From positions 1 through 43,603 of the forward strand of contig NZ_BBXG01000032.1 of NCBI RefSeq assembly GCF_001570605.1: a stretch of DNA of 43,603 bases, in the 5' to 3' direction. This document shows, piece after piece, positions 1 through 8,026 of the stretch. The notes under the pieces are model-generated. The model was not told the origin of the DNA. It ran no database searches and was given only the letters and a program-made list of their open reading frames with translations. A program made the translations under genes and the position numbers. Source of the DNA: Herbidospora cretacea (lineage in GTDB: Bacteria; Actinomycetota; Actinomycetes; Streptosporangiales; Streptosporangiaceae). How positions within the stretch are numbered: the stretch's first letter is position 1; each line of letters begins with the position of its first letter.

Positions 1-426
1 CACACCGCCATCGACGACCACACCCGCCTGGCCTACATCGAAGTCCTGACCGACGAGAAAGGCACCACCTGCGCCGCCTTCCTCACCCGGGCCGCGGCCT
101 TCTTCGCCAGCCAGGGCATCACCCGCATTCAGCGGGTGATGACCGACAACGCCAAGAACTACCGGATCAGCCACGCCTTCCAGCAGGCCTGCACCGCACT
201 GGGCGCACGGCAGAAGTTCACCCGCCCGCACTGCCCATGGACCAACGGCAAAGCCGAACGCCTCAACCGCACCATGGCCACCGAATGGGCCTACCGCCAG
301 CCTTACGCCAGCAACCAGCACCGCACCCAAGCCCTCGGCCCCTGGCTGGAGTACTACAACACCAGCCGCCCCCACTCAGCCCTCGGCGGCAAGCCGCCCA
401 TCAGCCGACTGTCACCAAGTTCATGA
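1..426 (+). CDS. IS481-type transposase, C-terminal part (cut by window edge)
   Basis: The frame is open from base 1 and ends at the TGA at 424-426, giving 141 residues of an integrase-core (DDE, RNase H fold) transposase. The three acidic catalytic positions can be placed: Asp in IDDHTRLAY at about residue 5, Asp in MTDNAKNY at about residue 46, and Glu in NGKAERLNRT at about residue 85. The tail LEYYNTSRPHSALGGKPP is the usual IS481/IS3-like C-terminus. The helix-turn-helix N-terminus lies outside the window. The enzyme would cut and join the ends of its own element. It sits tail to tail with the SDR gene, whose stop codon lies only 11 bases further on. The family is sure; whether the full element is intact cannot be judged. 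Confidence 0.9.
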   Translation, partial: HTAIDDHTRLAYIEVLTDEKGTTCAAFLTRAAAFFASQGITRIQRVMTDNAKNYRISHAFQQACTALGARQKFTRPHCPWTNGKAERLNRTMATEWAYRQPYASNQHRTQALGPWLEYYNTSRPHSALGGKPPISRLSPSS

Positions 427-435
427 CCAAGTACA
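411..435. repeat. Putative right terminal inverted repeat of the IS481 element
   Basis: The segment overlaps the transposase 3' end and contains the doubled block ACCAAGT, TCATG, ACCAAGT, then ends in ACA. Read on the other strand it starts TGTACTTGGTC, which fits the TGT-type ends common in IS481 elements. The left end is outside the window, so the match between ends cannot be tested. Confidence 0.45.
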
Positions 436-436
436 T

Positions 437-1255
437 CTAGTCGAAGTCGGTGCCCCGGCTCACCTTCTCCCAGGTCAGCGCCTCGGCCTGGGAGCGGGCG
501 TACGAGCCGAGCACGTTGTCGGCCGCGTCGTTGCCCAGCGCCAGGCGCAGCGGGGTGTCCGGGGCGTCGAGCGCCCGCAGGATGGCGGCGGCCGCCTTGG
601 CCGGGTCGCCGGGCTGCGCGCCGTCGCTGGCGGGGAGGTTCTCGCGCAGCGGGCGGGTGATGGTGTCGTAGGCGGTCAGGCGCGGCGAGTGCAGCAGGGC
701 GGCGGGACCGGCGAACGAGGTGCGGAACGCCCCCGGCTCGACGATCAGGACCTTGACGCCGAACGGCGCGACCTCGCCGTGCAGCGCCTCCGACCAGCCC
801 TCCAGCGCGAACTTTATGGCCGAGTAGCCGCCGACGCCCGGGAACGACATGCGCCCGCCCATGCTGCTCATCTGCACGATCGCGCCGCTGCCGCGCTCCC
901 GCATGTGCGGCAGGACGGCCCGGGTGAGCGCGGCCGGGCCGAAGAAGTGCAGCTCCATCAGGTCGCGCAGCTCGGCGTCGGTGGTCTCCTCGGCCGCGCC
1001 GAGCAGGCCCCGCCCGGCGTTGTTGACCAGGACGTCGATGCGCCCGTGCCAGAGCAGCGCCTCGGCCACGGCGGCGGTGACCCGCGACCGGTCGGTCACG
1101 TCCAGGGCGATGGGGTGGACGTCCGGATGGACGGCGACCTCCTCGGGGCGGCGGGCGGCGGCCACGACGGAGTCGCCCGCCGCGACGGCCGCCTCGGTGA
1201 GCGCCCGGCCGAAGCCCGAGTTGGCGCCGGTGATCAACCACGTTCGATGCGTCAT
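437..1255 (-). CDS. SDR-family NAD(P)-dependent oxidoreductase
   Basis: A 272-residue classical short-chain dehydrogenase. It shows the Rossmann glycine motif TGANSGFG near the N-terminus, NNAGRG at about residue 85, an SSMGG serine segment and the YSAIKFALEG active site (Tyr-x-x-x-Lys). The ATG at 1255 places the glycine motif at the usual distance; an in-frame ATG at 1303 adds 16 residues that do not look like SDR sequence and would run into the LysR operator region. The gene is divergent from the LysR gene at 1338, so it is probably the target of that regulator. Substrate is not deducible. Its stop codon TAG lies 2 bases from the apparent IS end, so the last residues may have been altered by the insertion. 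Confidence 0.9.
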   Translation of the reverse strand: MTHRTWLITGANSGFGRALTEAAVAAGDSVVAAARRPEEVAVHPDVHPIALDVTDRSRVTAAVAEALLWHGRIDVLVNNAGRGLLGAAEETTDAELRDLMELHFFGPAALTRAVLPHMRERGSGAIVQMSSMGGRMSFPGVGGYSAIKFALEGWSEALHGEVAPFGVKVLIVEPGAFRTSFAGPAALLHSPRLTAYDTITRPLRENLPASDGAQPGDPAKAAAAILRALDAPDTPLRLALGNDAADNVLGSYARSQAEALTWEKVSRGTDFD

Positions 1256-1313
1256 GGGATCCGTTATGCCGTCCGGGCGGGCGGGCCGTCCAAGACGAGT
1301 CACCGGGCGGGCG

Positions 1314-1328
1314 ATAAGGCGCGCTTAT
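1314..1328. promoter_or_regulatory. LysR-type operator (T-N11-A palindrome)
   Basis: ATAAG, five bases GCGCG, CTTAT is a perfect inverted repeat with the T-N11-A spacing typical of LysR-family binding sites. It lies in the 82-bp gap between the divergent SDR and LysR genes, 9 bases before the LysR start, which suits autoregulation and control of the SDR gene. Confidence 0.7.
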
Positions 1329-1337
1329 GATCGCAGG

Positions 1338-2198
1338 GTGGAGCTGCGGCAGCTGCGTTACCTGGTGACCATCGCCGAGACCGGCAACCTCGGCCGCGCC
1401 GCCGAGAGGCTCTTCGTGAGCCAGCCCGCGCTGTCCCAGACGGTCCGCGCGCTGGAGAGCGAGCTGGGCGTACGCCTCTTCGACCGCCATCCCGGCGGCG
1501 TCTCCCCCAACACCGTGGGCCGCGACGTCGTCGAGGCGGCCCGGCGGGCCCTCGCGGCGGCCGACGGCGTCCGGGCGGCGGCGGCCCGGGTGCTGCGGGT
1601 GGGGTTCGAGGCCAGCGGCGCGGGCGACCTGACGAGCCGGGTGCGGGCCGAGTTCGCCCGCCGCCATCCCGAGGCGCGGGTGGAGCCCAAACGCTACGAC
1701 TGGGGCGGCGAGACGGCGGCCCTCCACGAGGGCCTGGTCGACGTCGCGTTCGTCTGGCTGCCGGCCGACCTGACCGGTTTCGAGGTGGAGGTCGTCCACC
1801 GGGAGGCCCGGGTGGTGGGGCTGCCCGAGGGTCACCGGCTGGCCGGGCGGGCGGGCCTGACGCTCATGGACGTCCGCGACGAACCCCTCATGTGGACCGA
1901 GCGCGCACCCCGCGCCTGGGTCGACTGGTGGGCGGTGAACCCCCGGCCCGACGGGTCGGAGCCGAAGTGGGGCCCGACCAACGACAACGTCGAGGAGATG
2001 CTCGACCAGGTCGCCGACGGGGTGGCCGTCTGCTTCGGACCGGCCAGCATGGCGCGCTACTACACCCGGCCGGGGCTGGTGTGGGTGCCGCTGACCGACG
2101 CCGAACCGCTGCGGGTGGCGCTGGCGTGGCCGGCCGGCTCGCCGAACCCGCTGGTGGCGGCGTTCGTGGCGGTGGTGCGGGAGCTCAGTCGTCGGTGA
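1338..2198 (+). CDS. LysR-family transcriptional regulator
   Basis: A 286-residue LysR regulator. The N-terminal winged helix-turn-helix begins directly after the GTG start (VELRQLRYLVTIAETGNLGRAAERLFVSQPALSQ...), with the conserved SQPALSQ recognition helix and the LGVRLFDR segment. The rest is the periplasmic-binding-like effector domain. The GTG at 1338 is chosen because family members start 5 to 8 residues before LRYLVTIAE. Divergence from an SDR oxidoreductase and the palindrome at 1314 indicate local control of that enzyme. The inducer is unknown. The 3' end overlaps the convergent gene at 2185 by 14 bases. Confidence 0.92.
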   Translation: MELRQLRYLVTIAETGNLGRAAERLFVSQPALSQTVRALESELGVRLFDRHPGGVSPNTVGRDVVEAARRALAAADGVRAAAARVLRVGFEASGAGDLTSRVRAEFARRHPEARVEPKRYDWGGETAALHEGLVDVAFVWLPADLTGFEVEVVHREARVVGLPEGHRLAGRAGLTLMDVRDEPLMWTERAPRAWVDWWAVNPRPDGSEPKWGPTNDNVEEMLDQVADGVAVCFGPASMARYYTRPGLVWVPLTDAEPLRVALAWPAGSPNPLVAAFVAVVRELSRR

Positions 2199-2619
2199 CG
2201 ACGGCACGCGGGACGTCGCCCTCGCAGTGGGTCTCGACCTCGACCTCCAGCTCGCCCGACTCGAACTTCACCTTGGCCCGCTCGCCGGGGCCGGGTTCGA
2301 CGTCGTCGGTCTGCCAGCCCTGGGCGGGGGTCCAGGAGGTGAGTTGCGCGCGGCCCGCCGTACAGAAGACCACGACCGTGCCCCCCTCGGTGGACACGAC
2401 CCGGCTGGCCGTCGCGGCGGCCGAGGGGCGCGGGGTCGGCACGGTGACCGGCGGGGCGGGCAGCGCCAGTTCGCGGCGGACCGCCTCGGCCGAGAGTGCC
2501 TGGTCGCCCGGACCTCGGAACGCGCCGCCGAAGGAGCCGATGACGACCAGGCCGGCGACGGTCGCCGCGAGCGCCGCGACGAGCCAGCCCGCGACCGCGA
2601 GGACGAGACGCCGATCCAT
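2185..2619 (-). CDS. Small membrane-anchored protein of unknown function
   Basis: About 144 residues: a short basic start (MDRRL), one hydrophobic helix at roughly residues 5-30, a Pro/Thr/Ala-rich linker (PAPPVTVPTPRPSAAA) and an extracytoplasmic C-terminal domain with two cysteines (VFCTAG and ETHCEG) that could form a disulfide. The tail is acidic. A GTG at 2628 is an alternative start adding three residues. It is convergent with LysR and divergent from the response regulator at 2716. I do not recognise a family. The layout resembles small secreted or membrane sensors that sit beside two-component systems, but no function can be assigned. Confidence 0.6.
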   Translation of the reverse strand: MDRRLVLAVAGWLVAALAATVAGLVVIGSFGGAFRGPGDQALSAEAVRRELALPAPPVTVPTPRPSAAATASRVVSTEGGTVVVFCTAGRAQLTSWTPAQGWQTDDVEPGPGERAKVKFESGELEVEVETHCEGDVPRAVVTDD

Positions 2620-2715
2620 GGAGGCCACCTTCCCCTTCGAAGGGCTAAGGCCGGGTTAACGCGACGATAAGCCCCTTCGCTTGCGAATCGGACATTGGCT
2701 AGCGTGTCGGGCACC

Positions 2716-3396
2716 ATGGCCAGTCTGCTGCTCATCGAAGACGACGTGACGATCCGGACCGCGCTGGTCCGGGCCCTCCGCGACAAGGGACACGCCGTCG
2801 CGTCGGCGTCGGGTGCGCTCGACGGCCTGCGGATGGCCCTCGACGACCGGCCCGACCTGGTCGTGCTCGACCTCGGGCTGCCCGACCTCGACGGCGCCGA
2901 GCTGCTGCGGATGCTGCGCGCGGTGTCCTCGGTGCCGGTCATCGTGGCGACGGCGCGCGACGGCGACGCCGAGTCGGTCCGGGTGCTCGACGCCGGGGCC
3001 GACGACTACCTGGTGAAGCCGTTCACGGCGGCGCAGCTCGACGCGCGGGTGCGGGCGGTGCTGCGGCGGACCGGCTCGGTCTCCGGCGATCCGACCGTGA
3101 CGGTCGGCGGCCTGCGGGTCGATCCGCGCGGCCGGGAGGCGGTCCTGGACGGCCGGACGCTCGACCTGACGCCGCGCGAGTTCGACCTGCTGCTCTATCT
3201 GGCGTCCCGGGCCGGGCACGTGGTGACCAAGCGCGAACTCCTCATCGAGGTGTGGCAGCTCCCCTACGGCGGCACCGACAAGACCGTCGACGTGCACCTG
3301 TCGTGGCTGCGCCGCAAGCTCGGCGAGACCGCCCAGGAGCCGCGTTACCTGCACACCATGCGCGGCGTGGGGGTCAAGCTCGTGAGCCCGGCGTGA
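2716..3396 (+). CDS. OmpR/PhoB-family response regulator
   Basis: 226 residues. The receiver domain shows the acidic pair (IEDD, residues 8-10), the phospho-acceptor Asp52 in VVLDLGLPD, and the Lys of YLVKPF. The C-terminal winged-helix domain carries LTPREFDLLLYLASRAGHVVT and the final VDVHLSWLRRKLGE and TMRGVGVKL motifs. The ATG at 2716 is preferred over the upstream in-frame start at 2695 because receivers begin just before the LLLIEDD strand. The stop overlaps the start of the kinase gene (GTGA), so the two are translated together and form a two-component system. Genes that follow, especially the PepSY protein, are candidate targets. Confidence 0.95.
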   Translation: MASLLLIEDDVTIRTALVRALRDKGHAVASASGALDGLRMALDDRPDLVVLDLGLPDLDGAELLRMLRAVSSVPVIVATARDGDAESVRVLDAGADDYLVKPFTAAQLDARVRAVLRRTGSVSGDPTVTVGGLRVDPRGREAVLDGRTLDLTPREFDLLLYLASRAGHVVTKRELLIEVWQLPYGGTDKTVDVHLSWLRRKLGETAQEPRYLHTMRGVGVKLVSPA

Positions 3397-4613
3397 GACG
3401 GCGGCTGGCGCTGCTGGTGGCGGCGACGACCTCGCTCGTGCTGGTGGCGATGCTGGTCCCGCTCGCGCTGCTGGTCCGGGCGACGGCCGAGAACGGCGCG
3501 ATCACCCAGGCGACCGCCGAGGCCCAGTCGGTCGGCGCGGTGATCGGCACGGTCGACGAGGCGACCCTGGCCCTCACGATCAGCCGGGCCGAGGCGACCG
3601 GCGGCCACGACATCGCCGTCTTCCCTCCCGGCGCCCGGACCGTCTCGGCGGCCGTCGAACTGGCCCGGCGCGGCCGCAGCTTCACCGCCGTCTCCCCCTC
3701 CGGCGGGCGCGAGATCCTGGTGGCGGTGCAGGGGCCCGACGGGACGAGCGTCGTCCAGGTCACCCTGACCGCCGACGACCTGACGCGCGGGGTCGGCGAG
3801 ACCTGGCTGGGGCTGCTGCTGCTCGGGATCGTCCTGATCGGCCTCGGGGTCGCCCTGGCCGACCGGCTGGCCGTGGCGATCACCCGGCCGACGACGGCGC
3901 TGGCCCGGGTCTCCCACCGGCTGGCCGGAGGCGACCTGGAGGCCCGCGCGGTTCCGGGCGGGCCGCCGGAGGTGCGGTCGGCCGGCCTGGCGCTCAACCA
4001 CCTGGCCGGGCGGATCGGCGAACTGCTCGCCGAGGAGCGGGAGACCGTCGCCGACATCTCCCACCGGCTGCGCACCCCGCTGACCGGGCTGCGCCTGGAG
4101 GCCGAGTCGCTGCGGGACCCCGCCGAGGCCGACCGGATCGCCGCCCGGGTCGACGCGCTGGAGAAGGCCGTGACCTCGGTCATCCTCGACGCGCGGCGGC
4201 GTACGCGGGAGAAGGGCTCCTGCGACGCGGCCGTGGTGGTGCGCGACCGGGCCGAGTTCTGGTCGGTGCTGGCCGAGGAGCAGGAACGCGCGTTCGCGGT
4301 GTCGGTCCCCGAGGTCCCGGTCGAGGTGCCCGTCTCCGCCGCCGACCTGGCCGCCGCCCTCGACGCGCTGTTCGAGAACGTGTTCGCCCACACCGACGAG
4401 GGGGTTCCGTTCTCCGTACGGCTCACGCCCGCCGAGCTGGTCGTGGAGGACGACGGCCCCGGCTTCGGCCCGTCCGCGGCGGCGCGCGGCCACAGCGGAG
4501 CGGGGTCGACCGGGCTGGGCCTGGACATCGTGCGGCGGACCGTGCCCGGCATGCGGCTGGAGAGGTCGGCCGGGGGCGGCGCGCGGGTGGTGCTGACGTT
4601 AGTGACGTCTTAG
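3393..4613 (+). CDS. Sensor histidine kinase, partner of the response regulator
   Basis: 406 residues from the GTG that overlaps the regulator stop codon. Two membrane helices (about residues 5-30 and 130-152) flank an extracytoplasmic sensor of some 100 residues. A HAMP linker follows (ADRLAVAITRPTTALARVSHRLAGGDLEAR), then the H box DISHRLRTPLTGLRLE with the phospho-accepting His, an N box (ALFENVFAHT) and the G boxes (VEDDGPGFG, STGLGLDIV). In the H box the usual Glu after His is replaced by Arg (HRLRTPL), a variant seen in actinobacterial PrrB-like kinases. In the N box the usual second Asn is His or Thr. The signal is unknown. Confidence 0.93.
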   Translation: MRRRLALLVAATTSLVLVAMLVPLALLVRATAENGAITQATAEAQSVGAVIGTVDEATLALTISRAEATGGHDIAVFPPGARTVSAAVELARRGRSFTAVSPSGGREILVAVQGPDGTSVVQVTLTADDLTRGVGETWLGLLLLGIVLIGLGVALADRLAVAITRPTTALARVSHRLAGGDLEARAVPGGPPEVRSAGLALNHLAGRIGELLAEERETVADISHRLRTPLTGLRLEAESLRDPAEADRIAARVDALEKAVTSVILDARRRTREKGSCDAAVVVRDRAEFWSVLAEEQERAFAVSVPEVPVEVPVSAADLAAALDALFENVFAHTDEGVPFSVRLTPAELVVEDDGPGFGPSAAARGHSGAGSTGLGLDIVRRTVPGMRLERSAGGGARVVLTLVTS

Positions 4614-4648
4614 CGTGGCGCTATCGGGCCTGTCGCGAAGCTGAGGGC

Positions 4649-4930
4649 ATGAGAATCCGCTACGCGGCAGCCGCCGCGGTCACCGTTCTCGGCCTGACCG
4701 CCGCCGCCACCCCCGCCGTCGCCTCGACCACCGCCGTCAGCAAGGCACAGGCCGTGAAGATCGCGAAGAAGAAGGTGCCCGGCGCGCACGTGAGCGACGT
4801 CGAGCGCGAGTACGAGCACGGCCAGAGGACCTGGAAGATCGAACTGGAGAAGGGCCACTGGGAGTACGACGTGTACGTCGCCGTCTCCAGCGGGCGCATC
4901 GTCAAGTTCAAGCGTGACTACGACGACTGA
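4649..4930 (+). CDS. Secreted PepSY-domain protein
   Basis: 93 residues: a signal peptide (MRIRYAAAAAVTVLGLTAAATPAVA, likely cut after AVA or AST) followed by one PepSY unit (VSKAQAVKIAKKKVPGAHVSDVEREYEHGQRTWKIELEKG...YDVYVAVSSGRIVKFKRDYDD). PepSY domains are small extracellular modules often found beside two-component systems, where they are thought to modulate peptidases or act as sensors. It starts 35 bases after the kinase stop and so is probably either in that operon or its regulatory target. The name is safe; the role is not known. Confidence 0.85.
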   Translation: MRIRYAAAAAVTVLGLTAAATPAVASTTAVSKAQAVKIAKKKVPGAHVSDVEREYEHGQRTWKIELEKGHWEYDVYVAVSSGRIVKFKRDYDD

Positions 4931-4948
4931 CCCCTTCACACTGGGGGC

Positions 4949-5488
4949 ATGGCGAGCCCGAGGCTGATCGGCGAACGGTTCAACCTCCCTTTGGTCCTCG
5001 ACCGGCTGGCCGCCCCCGACGCCCATTCCCCGGACAACCCCGTGCTCATCCGCCTGTTCGCCGAAGACCAGGCCGACCGGGTCGGCGACGTCCCGGCCGA
5101 CGGCCACGACGAGCGCGACCGGGCCCGCCGGGCCAAGGTGATGCGGTTGCTGGGGAGTGGGCACGTCAGATCGCCGCGCGACTACTACAACGCGGCGATG
5201 GTCCTGCAGCATTCGCGGCTCGTGGAGCACTTCCACCTCGGCCACGTGCTGGCCCGGCTGAGCGCGCTGGCCGGATACGGCCCGGCGAAGTGGCTGGCCG
5301 CCGCGGCGATGGACCGGTGGCTGATGCACCAGGGCCTGCCGCAGCACTACGGCACCCAGTACGTGGAGGACGGCTCGGGCTTCCGGCTCTGGGAGGTCGA
5401 GCCGGAGACCACCGACGAGGAGAGGGCCGAGTGGAATGTGCCGCCGCTGGGCGAGGCGGTCAGGAGAGCAGCCGACTTTCCCGTCTGA
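4949..5488 (+). CDS. DUF6624-like protein of unknown function
   Basis: 179 residues, cytoplasmic by composition, no signal peptide. The central part (RDYYNAAMVLQHS..., then GYGPAKWLAAAAMDRWLMHQGLPQHYGTQY) matches my memory of the DUF6624 family, helical proteins found scattered in bacteria with the PQxYGTQ motif. No catalytic function is established for it. It starts 18 bases after the PepSY gene, so it may be co-transcribed, and it is convergent with the AraC gene, leaving only 4 bases between stops. Confidence 0.65.
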   Translation: MASPRLIGERFNLPLVLDRLAAPDAHSPDNPVLIRLFAEDQADRVGDVPADGHDERDRARRAKVMRLLGSGHVRSPRDYYNAAMVLQHSRLVEHFHLGHVLARLSALAGYGPAKWLAAAAMDRWLMHQGLPQHYGTQYVEDGSGFRLWEVEPETTDEERAEWNVPPLGEAVRRAADFPV

Positions 5489-5492
5489 CCGT

Positions 5493-5855
5493 TCAGGCGG
5501 CCGTCCGGGCCGACCACTGCTTCCGGTAGGCGGCCGGCGACTCACCGAACTCCTCCAGGAACACCCGCGAGAAGTGGGAGCACGACCGGAACCCCCACCG
5601 CTGCGCGATCACCCCCACCGGCACCCCCGCCGTGGACGGTGAGACCAGCTCGGCCCTGCAGCGCTCCAACCGGCGCGTCCGGATGAAGCGCGCCGCCGAG
5701 ACTCCCCGCGCCTCGAACATCCGGTAGAGCCCCCGGATCGACAGGTAGTGCGCCGCGGCGATGGACGGCGGGCACAGGTCCGGGTCCCCGAGGCGGTGGT
5801 CGATGTAAGCCACGATGCGTGCCATCAGGTGATCATCCATGGTCATCCGCGACAT
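5493..5855 (-). CDS. AraC-family protein reduced to its DNA-binding domain
   Basis: 120 residues that contain just the AraC/XylS double helix-turn-helix: first helix pair around SIAAAHYLSIRGLYRMFEARG, second around VIAQRWGFRSCSHFSRVF, ending with GESPAAYRKQW. Most members are near 300 residues and carry an N-terminal effector domain, which is absent here; upstream of the ATG at 5855 the frame has no such sequence. The protein could be a stand-alone regulator like SoxS or MarA, or the surviving end of a longer gene. Three direct repeats at 5873-5903 just upstream suggest it binds its own promoter, which favours a working gene. Confidence 0.85.
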   Translation of the reverse strand: MSRMTMDDHLMARIVAYIDHRLGDPDLCPPSIAAAHYLSIRGLYRMFEARGVSAARFIRTRRLERCRAELVSPSTAGVPVGVIAQRWGFRSCSHFSRVFLEEFGESPAAYRKQWSARTAA

Positions 5856-5872
5856 ACGGCCAACGTAGGAGG

Positions 5873-5903
5873 CGCGTGTATAGCCGCCGTATATCCGGCG
5901 TAT
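5873..5903. promoter_or_regulatory. Three direct repeats with 11-bp period, probable AraC operator
   Basis: CGCGTGTAT at 5873, CCGCCGTAT at 5884 and CCGGCGTAT at 5895 are head-to-tail 9-mers spaced exactly 11 bp apart, about one helical turn. AraC proteins typically bind such direct repeats. The array begins 18 bases upstream of the araC start and lies between it and the amidotransferase gene. Confidence 0.6.
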
Positions 5904-5995
5904 GGCCGCGGCTTGACCTCACCCATGGTGCCAGGTGGGCAAACCGTTGTCCGTGCCCATCCGTGCCGGTTTCCGGCGAAGGGGATAAGCACCTC

Positions 5996-6844
5996 ATGTG
6001 CCGCCTCTTCGGCTTGACCGCCGCCCCGCACCGCACCAAGGCCACGTTCTGGCTGCTGGACGCCCCCGACTCGCTGACGGCCCAGAGCCACCGCGACCCC
6101 GACGGCGCGGGACTGGGGTACTACTCCGGCGGAGAGGCCCGCACGCACAAGGCCCCGATCGCCGCCTACGAGGACCGCTGTTTCGCCGAGGAGGCCAAGC
6201 AGGAGGTGTCGGCGACGTTCATCGCCCACGTGCGCTTCGCCTCGACGGGCGGCCTGGAGCGCAAGAACACCCACCCGTTCGAGCAGGACAACCGGCTGTT
6301 CGCGCACAACGGCGTGGTCGAGGGCCTCGACCGGCTGGAGGCCGAGCTCGGCCCCGACCGGAGCCTGGTGCAGGGCGACACCGACTCCGAACGCGTCTTC
6401 GCCCTCATCACCAGGGAGATCCGCGCCAACGGCGGCGACGTCAGCGCGGCCATCGCGTCGGCGACCCGCTGGATCGCCGCCGAACTGCCGCTCTACGCGC
6501 TCAACATCATCCTCATCTCGGCCTCGCAGCTGTGGGCGCTGCGCTATCCGGAGACCCATGAGCTGTACGTCCTGGAACGCCTCCCCGGCCGTCTCCGGCA
6601 CGAGGGGTCCCACGGCAGGATCCGGGTGCAGAGCTCCGAGCTGGCCAAGATGAAATGCCTCGTGGTGGCCAGCGAGCGGATGGACGACGACCCCGGCTGG
6701 CGGCTGATGGAACCGGGTGAGCTCCTGCATGTCGACAGGAGGTCGGCCGTGCACCGGAATCTGATCCTTCCCGACCCGCCCAGGCACCGGATGACCCTCG
6801 CGGACCTGCGGCCCGAGGCGGCGGCGTCGCAGCATTCCGCCTAG
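5996..6844 (+). CDS. Class II glutamine amidotransferase (Ntn hydrolase)
   Basis: 282 residues. The start is fixed by the family: after Met removal the second residue Cys (MCRLFGL) becomes the N-terminal nucleophile of Ntn-type glutaminase domains. Other signatures visible are HVRFASTG (Arg and Ser of the glutamine pocket), THPFEQDNRLFAHNGVV (the HNG oxyanion motif) and QGDTDSERVFALI (GDTDSE). These fit the stand-alone YafJ/EgtC-like group that releases ammonia from glutamine or hydrolyses gamma-glutamyl amides. No egtB, egtD or other ergothioneine gene is nearby, so EgtC is not supported. Its end overlaps the convergent monooxygenase by 4 bases. The acceptor substrate is unknown. Confidence 0.9.
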   Translation: MCRLFGLTAAPHRTKATFWLLDAPDSLTAQSHRDPDGAGLGYYSGGEARTHKAPIAAYEDRCFAEEAKQEVSATFIAHVRFASTGGLERKNTHPFEQDNRLFAHNGVVEGLDRLEAELGPDRSLVQGDTDSERVFALITREIRANGGDVSAAIASATRWIAAELPLYALNIILISASQLWALRYPETHELYVLERLPGRLRHEGSHGRIRVQSSELAKMKCLVVASERMDDDPGWRLMEPGELLHVDRRSAVHRNLILPDPPRHRMTLADLRPEAAASQHSA

Positions 6845-7992
6845 ACCGGCTCCTCCCAGGTGATGCGGTGGTCGTACATCCAGGAAAGGGCGTTGCGCTT
6901 GGCCACCTGCCGCAGCACCACCGGCAGGAAGAGGTCGCGCAGGTAGGCGCCGACCGGGCCGGGGGCCTTTCCGTCGCCGTTGCGCTTGCCCTGCGCGACG
7001 ATCCGCTCGACGCGGGCCCGGCGCAGCCGCTCGTAGACGGCGAACGCCTCCGGCGTCTCGTGGTCGCGCAGGCACTTCGCCAGGACGACGGCGTCCTCGA
7101 TCGCCATCGACGCGCCCTGCCCGGATGACGGCGAGGTCGCGTGGGCGGCGTCGCCGACGATCACCATGTGGGAGTTCGACCAGGTCGGGACGGTCGGCAG
7201 GTCGTAGGTGTTCCAGGCGGGCATGACGTGGGGCGTGGCCGCGACGATGTCGCGCATCGGCCCGGCGTCGTCGCGGAACAGCTCCATCAGCGCCGCCGGG
7301 GTGACGGCGGCCAGATCGGCGGGCGTGGGCTCCCTGGGGCTGGCCGGGTTGGCGAACCACCAGACCTCCCCGTCGGGGTGGATCAGGTATCCGAAGAAGC
7401 AGCGGCGGCCGAAGACGAAGTGGCTCACGCCGGGCCGGCCGGGCACCTTCAGCCCTTCGGCGTATCCGCCGGTGTTGAGCAGGCCCAGGTGGCGGGGCCT
7501 GGGCGCGCCGGGATCGATGATCGTGCGGGTCCGCGACCAGAGGCCGTCGGCGCCGATGAGCAGCGCGCCGCCGGCCGTGGTCCCGTCTTCGAACCGGGCC
7601 TGTACGCCGCCGTCGACGACGGCCGCGTCGGTCAGCCGTCTGCCGTATTCGACGGTGACCCCGCGCCGGACCGCCTCGTCGCGGAGCGCCCGGTAGAGGT
7701 CGCCGCGCCGCAGGGTCCGGCTCGGCTGCGGGATGACGGCCAGTTCGCGGCCCTTGGCGTTGACCATCACCCCCTCAGGGGTGTCCATCCCGAGGTCGGC
7801 CACGAGGTCGTGGAGGTCGAGGACCTTCAGCGCCTCCAGCCCGTTGCGCGCCAGCGTCAGGAACGCCCCGACCCCGTCGGAGCCCCTGTCGTAGGCCTCG
7901 AAGAGCCGGACGCCGAGCCCGGCCTTCCGCAGTGCCATGGCCGTGACCGGCCCCGCGATACCGCCACCGATGATCAGCGCATCCTTGGTCAT
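6841..7992 (-). CDS. FAD-dependent aromatic-type monooxygenase
   Basis: 383 residues of the PHBH-like flavoprotein monooxygenase group. The N-terminal GGGIAGPVTAMALRKAG binds the FAD ADP moiety, the DG motif appears as GADGLWSRTR at about residue 155, and GDAAHATSPSSGQGASMAIEDA at about residue 280 is the second FAD motif. The ATG at 7992 puts the dinucleotide motif right at the N-terminus; the longer frame to 8037 would overlap the PadR start. It is divergent from a PadR regulator with a palindrome covering its start codon, a common arrangement in drug-modifying or detoxifying systems. Substrate unknown. Confidence 0.93.
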   Translation of the reverse strand: MTKDALIIGGGIAGPVTAMALRKAGLGVRLFEAYDRGSDGVGAFLTLARNGLEALKVLDLHDLVADLGMDTPEGVMVNAKGRELAVIPQPSRTLRRGDLYRALRDEAVRRGVTVEYGRRLTDAAVVDGGVQARFEDGTTAGGALLIGADGLWSRTRTIIDPGAPRPRHLGLLNTGGYAEGLKVPGRPGVSHFVFGRRCFFGYLIHPDGEVWWFANPASPREPTPADLAAVTPAALMELFRDDAGPMRDIVAATPHVMPAWNTYDLPTVPTWSNSHMVIVGDAAHATSPSSGQGASMAIEDAVVLAKCLRDHETPEAFAVYERLRRARVERIVAQGKRNGDGKAPGPVGAYLRDLFLPVVLRQVAKRNALSWMYDHRITWEEPV

Positions 7993-8000
7993 ACTATGAC
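7988..8000. promoter_or_regulatory. Palindromic operator between monooxygenase and PadR genes
   Basis: GTCATA, C, TATGAC is a perfect 6-1-6 inverted repeat that includes the start codon of the monooxygenase. The 34-bp gap to the padR gene is AT-rich compared with its surroundings (TATACATAAAATGAC), so it probably also carries both promoters. It is the most likely PadR binding site. Confidence 0.6.
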
Positions 8001-8026
8001 TATACATAAAATGACTAACAAATACG

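Noticed and set aside
354-2207. Long minus-strand 617-residue frame across SDR and LysR genes
   Set aside because: Arg/Gly/Pro-rich shadow of the true genes caused by high GC content.
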